Of a stretch of 33,133 bases of DNA, positions 31,109-33,133 are shown in pieces (positions within the stretch are counted from its first letter, which is position 1; each line of letters starts with the position of its first letter). The DNA is from a virus: IMG/VR virus record IMGVR_UViG_3300035703_000292, positions 1 through 33,133 of that record. The stretch is one strand, 5' to 3'. The notes under the pieces were generated by a model that ran no database searches, was not told the DNA's origin, and worked only from the letters and a program-made list of their open reading frames with translations. The position numbers and the translations under genes were made by a program.

Positions 31109-31273
31109 CTACTGTGCCTTAAGATTTTCCTCTTCAATATATTGTTGGAGTAAAGTAATATATACTTCCCTCTCCCATGGTATCATATTTTCTAATTCTG
31201 TCAAAGAATATTTATGATACTGCATCAAGGCAAAATTAGTCTTGAAATATGATTCAAGACTTGTATGTGACAT
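31109..31273 (-). CDS. gp51: gp51-like baseplate hub assembly catalyst, 54 aa
   Basis: This gene is short (54 aa) and starts at ATG 31271-31273. The body reads MQYHKYSLTELENMIPWERE, then VYITLLQQYIEEENLKAQ. The 'YHKYSLxElExMxPWEREVYxxLLxxYxxEEN' form is characteristic of the T4 gp51 / baseplate-hub assembly catalyst family. It is flanked by gp26 (2-nt gap) and the tape-measure-like gene (3-nt gap), the same arrangement as in T4 (26-51). In T4 gp51 acts catalytically in hub assembly. Confidence 0.7.
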   Translation of the reverse strand: MSHTSLESYFKTNFALMQYHKYSLTELENMIPWEREVYITLLQQYIEEENLKAQ

Positions 31274-31275
31274 TA

Positions 31276-31998
31276 TTAACTGAAAAAACTTGCTAATCCC
31301 TCCAGAGTAACTTCACTCTCAACTTTAGTATTTGGATTTTTTACCATTAGTGTATGTGAAAGTTTAGGCATTGTTGTAAAGAAAGATTCAATTTCCTTAA
31401 ACTGTTTTGTATTCATTTGTTCTATAAATTCCTGCAGTTCTTGCTTTGTACAATCCGATGCAGACCAACACTCGTCCTGATTATAAACCATCTCAATACA
31501 AGAAGTAATCATCTCTAAAGACTTATTTACATCTTCTACGGCTTCTTGAATTTCAAAATTATTTTCAACAAACTGTGTTATAGATGGATATTTCATTTTC
31601 ATTGATAATGTATCATCTAATTTAATGATATTACTATGATTCGAATCTTTTTGAACTTTAATTGAATCTAAATCAATTTCTGTCTTAACCTGAGTTTCAC
31701 CATCATCAGGACAAGTAACATTTACCTCTAAGCTTTCTCCAACAGATTTTGATCTAAGATTCAAGAACAAATATTCAATATCAAAAGTTGAAAGATCCGT
31801 AACTTTAACACCTTTTGTTAAAATACATTCGCTTAAAATTTCAACAATGGCATTGGTAATCTGTTTCATATCTTCAGATTCAAGTGCCATAATTAAAACC
31901 TTTTCTTCTCTAACTAGAAAAGGACGATATCTAATTTTTTTCCCAGTTGATGGAATCTCCAATTCATATGTTGGAGTATTAATTTTTGGTAAAGGCAT
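31276..31998 (-). CDS. gp26: gp26-like baseplate hub subunit, 240 aa
   Basis: The N-terminus MPLPKINTPTYELEIPSTGK, KIRYRPFLVREEKVLIMALE matches the cyanophage/T4 gp26 baseplate hub pattern ('KxIxxRPFxVxEEKxLLxAxE'). Then ILTKGVKVTDLSTFDIEYLF and NLRSKSVGESLEVNVTCPDD follow. The C-terminal third is helical (CWSASDCTKQELQEFIEQMN) with four Cys residues in all. Size matches cyanophage gp26 (about 240 aa). It starts at ATG 31996-31998 and is followed 2 nt later by gp51. The late octamer GATAAATA is about 27 nt upstream. Confidence 0.8.
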   Translation of the reverse strand: MPLPKINTPTYELEIPSTGKKIRYRPFLVREEKVLIMALESEDMKQITNAIVEILSECILTKGVKVTDLSTFDIEYLFLNLRSKSVGESLEVNVTCPDDGETQVKTEIDLDSIKVQKDSNHSNIIKLDDTLSMKMKYPSITQFVENNFEIQEAVEDVNKSLEMITSCIEMVYNQDECWSASDCTKQELQEFIEQMNTKQFKEIESFFTTMPKLSHTLMVKNPNTKVESEVTLEGLASFFS

Positions 31999-32024
31999 GA
32001 TTCCTAATACAATTCAGATGTGAT

Positions 32025-32032
32025 TATTTATC
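32025..32032 (-). promoter_or_regulatory. Candidate late promoter octamer GATAAATA for gp26
   Basis: On the minus strand GATAAATA overlaps the TGA stop of the gp54-like gene and lies about 27 nt before the gp26 ATG. It is part of a larger palindrome GTGAT-AAATA-ATCAC. Confidence 0.45.
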
Positions 32033-32837
32033 ACTGAGGTCCGAAGACTCCTTGGTCTACTAATTGTGCCAGAGTTGGTCTCCCGTCTTCCAAAGTGTAT
32101 GAAGATGAAGAACCATCTTTGTTATAAATTTCGATCGCTTTAGAAAAAGCAGCTTCTTCTCTGAAAACTCTGTAACGATCATAATTCATAGTAACTGTCA
32201 CTTTCATAATTTCTGCTTCTCCATACGCTAAGGGAATTGATGACATTGATTTTGGAAACGCATTAATTAATTGATATGTTAAAGATTGTGCTCCAGGAAC
32301 AATGTAGTCCTTTTCAAATTTTTTAATATAAAATCCATCTAAATTTTTATAAAATTTAGGATAATTATATCTTCTATAATATGAATTTAGACGACTATCA
32401 TATAAACTAGGTTCATTTATTAGATCACTATTTCCTCCAGAAATATAGTCCATCCATGCTTCAAAAAATGTAAGGATTGTATAATCTCTATTTACATAAA
32501 AAGAAAAATCAATATCCGTATTAATTCTTGTATGAGCAAATTCTTGAGGAACACCCATAAAATTGTCTTTTACTTCTGCCGTTGCATAAGTTGATGCTGG
32601 AAGTGTCGCATCTGCACAGGCAAACGAAAGAAGTCTTTGAAATTCACTGTCAAATGTGACCCCATAAACTGGTTTCAACGTTACATTATTTAAATGATTA
32701 ATAAATGGGGTTTGGCCATTTTTATCTTTCCCCCACCCCTTATCAATAAAAACCTGATAATGATTTACCCTTGCAAGATTCCCCAAATATGCTGGGGCAT
32801 TTTGCATTGTTAAATGTTGAATAGCAGGTATTGCCAT
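32031..32837 (-). CDS. gp54: gp54/gp48-type baseplate tail-tube initiation protein, 268 aa
   Basis: This is a tail-tube-fold protein: LARVNHYQVFIDKGWG, ADATLPASTYATAEVKDNFM, RINTDIDFSFYVNRDYTIL and FFEAWMDYISGGN near residues 115-135, a pattern common to tube-like proteins gp19, gp48 and gp54. The C-terminal KVTVTMNYDRYRVFREEAAF supports it. T4 gp54 (320 aa) and gp48 (364 aa) cap the baseplate and start tube growth. Position beside gp26 and gp4 suits gp54, but gp48 cannot be excluded. It starts at ATG 32835-32837, which lies in a perfect inverted repeat shared with the divergent gp4 gene. Confidence 0.7.
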   Translation of the reverse strand: MAIPAIQHLTMQNAPAYLGNLARVNHYQVFIDKGWGKDKNGQTPFINHLNNVTLKPVYGVTFDSEFQRLLSFACADATLPASTYATAEVKDNFMGVPQEFAHTRINTDIDFSFYVNRDYTILTFFEAWMDYISGGNSDLINEPSLYDSRLNSYYRRYNYPKFYKNLDGFYIKKFEKDYIVPGAQSLTYQLINAFPKSMSSIPLAYGEAEIMKVTVTMNYDRYRVFREEAAFSKAIEIYNKDGSSSSYTLEDGRPTLAQLVDQGVFGPQ

Positions 32838-32878
32838 CTAAATACTCTTATTGAGTCTTATTTATTAATATTTAGATG
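32835..32878. promoter_or_regulatory. Divergent late promoter region with perfect 10-bp inverted repeat
   Basis: CATCTAAATA (32835-32844) and TATTTAGATG (32869-32878) are exact inverted repeats 24 nt apart. Each arm holds the start codon of one divergent gene plus TCTAAATA, one mismatch from the T4 late octamer TATAAATA, pointing toward the other gene. A second minus-strand octamer AATAAATA is at 32859-32866. Leaders of about 25-30 nt are predicted in both directions. Confidence 0.6.
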
Positions 32879-33133
32879 TCATATAAAGGAAAATATCAAC
32901 CTTCTTTCCCAGAAAAATATAAGGGAGACCCAACAAACATTATATACAGATCTTTGTGGGAAAGAAAATTTATGGTTTATTGTGATTTAAATGAAAACAT
33001 TATTGAGTGGGGATCGGAAGAGATAGCACTACCATATCGTTCACCAATAGACAATAGAATTCACAGATATTTTCCTGATTTTTATATCAAGGTTAAAGAA
33101 AATACAAATGAAATAAAAAAATATTTAATTGAG
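32876..33133 (+). CDS. gp4: gp4-like head completion protein, N-terminal part (cut by the window edge)
   Basis: It starts at ATG 32876-32878 and stays open to the right edge (86 codons). The N-terminus SYKGKYQPSFPEKYKGDPTN, IIYRSLWERKFMVYCDLNEN and IIEWGSEEIALPYRSPIDNR is characteristic of T4 gp4 (gp50/65) head completion proteins, which resemble endonuclease-fold proteins: 'YRSxWExxFMxYcDxNxxIxxWxSEexxIPY' is the conserved block, followed by HRYFPDFYIKV. In T4 it helps finish filled heads before tail joining. It is the only plus-strand gene, divergent from the gp54-like gene, and its C-terminus is outside the window. Confidence 0.85.
   Translation, partial: MSYKGKYQPSFPEKYKGDPTNIIYRSLWERKFMVYCDLNENIIEWGSEEIALPYRSPIDNRIHRYFPDFYIKVKENTNEIKKYLIE

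Overview
The window looks like part of a T4-like cyanophage genome (a cyanomyovirus of marine type). This rests on baseplate-hub proteins of the T4 gp4/gp54/gp26/gp51/gp27/gp5 kind, giant repetitive fibre proteins with S74 intramolecular chaperones, a TIGR02466-like 2OG-Fe(II) oxygenase, a small tRNA cluster and T4-late-like promoter octamers (A/GATAAATA). All genes are on the minus strand except the last one, a gp4-like head-completion gene cut by the right edge. No database search was possible, so names come from recognising sequence patterns.

Region by region, in plus-strand coordinates. 1-4119: sixteen short, tightly packed, often overlapping minus-strand genes, mostly unrecognised, with one 2OG-Fe(II) oxygenase. 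4150-7873: a DNA-metabolism cassette of an SF2 helicase, a winged-helix-like small protein, a ParB-fold protein and two ORFs that together carry the motifs of one adenine-N6 methyltransferase. Its parts have host-type promoters (TTGACA-17-TATATT and TTGACA-17-TAGAAT, plus extended -10 elements) and intrinsic terminators. 7877-17747: two giant repetitive fibre/structural genes. 17782-18873: a 101-aa protein, tRNA-Leu(UAA), tRNA-Met(CAU), tRNA-Ile(UAU), a Phd/YefM-like antitoxin and a 66-aa protein, all downstream of a perfect-consensus sigma70 promoter. 18875-24411: a LamG-domain protein, a second S74 protein, a gp5 beta-helix-like protein and an Ig-domain structural protein. 24424-32837: the baseplate hub and tail-tube initiation block: gp5 OB-fold, gp27, two large tape-measure-like proteins (one with hydrolase-like domains), gp51, gp26 and a gp54-like tube protein. 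32876-33133: the 5' part of gp4 on the plus strand.

The right half assembles the tail tip, hub, cell-wall-degrading parts and fibres, and probably runs from late promoters that often overlap the stop codon of the preceding gene. The 4.1-7.9 kb cassette and the tRNA/antitoxin operon carry host-like promoters and are probably expressed early, although they sit among late genes. The least ordinary items are the split methyltransferase whose halves lie in permuted order, a promoter whose -35 and -10 boxes are each framed by C/G-rich inverted repeats, a possible permuted M23-like domain in a virion protein, and a symmetric divergent late promoter whose repeat arms contain both start codons.
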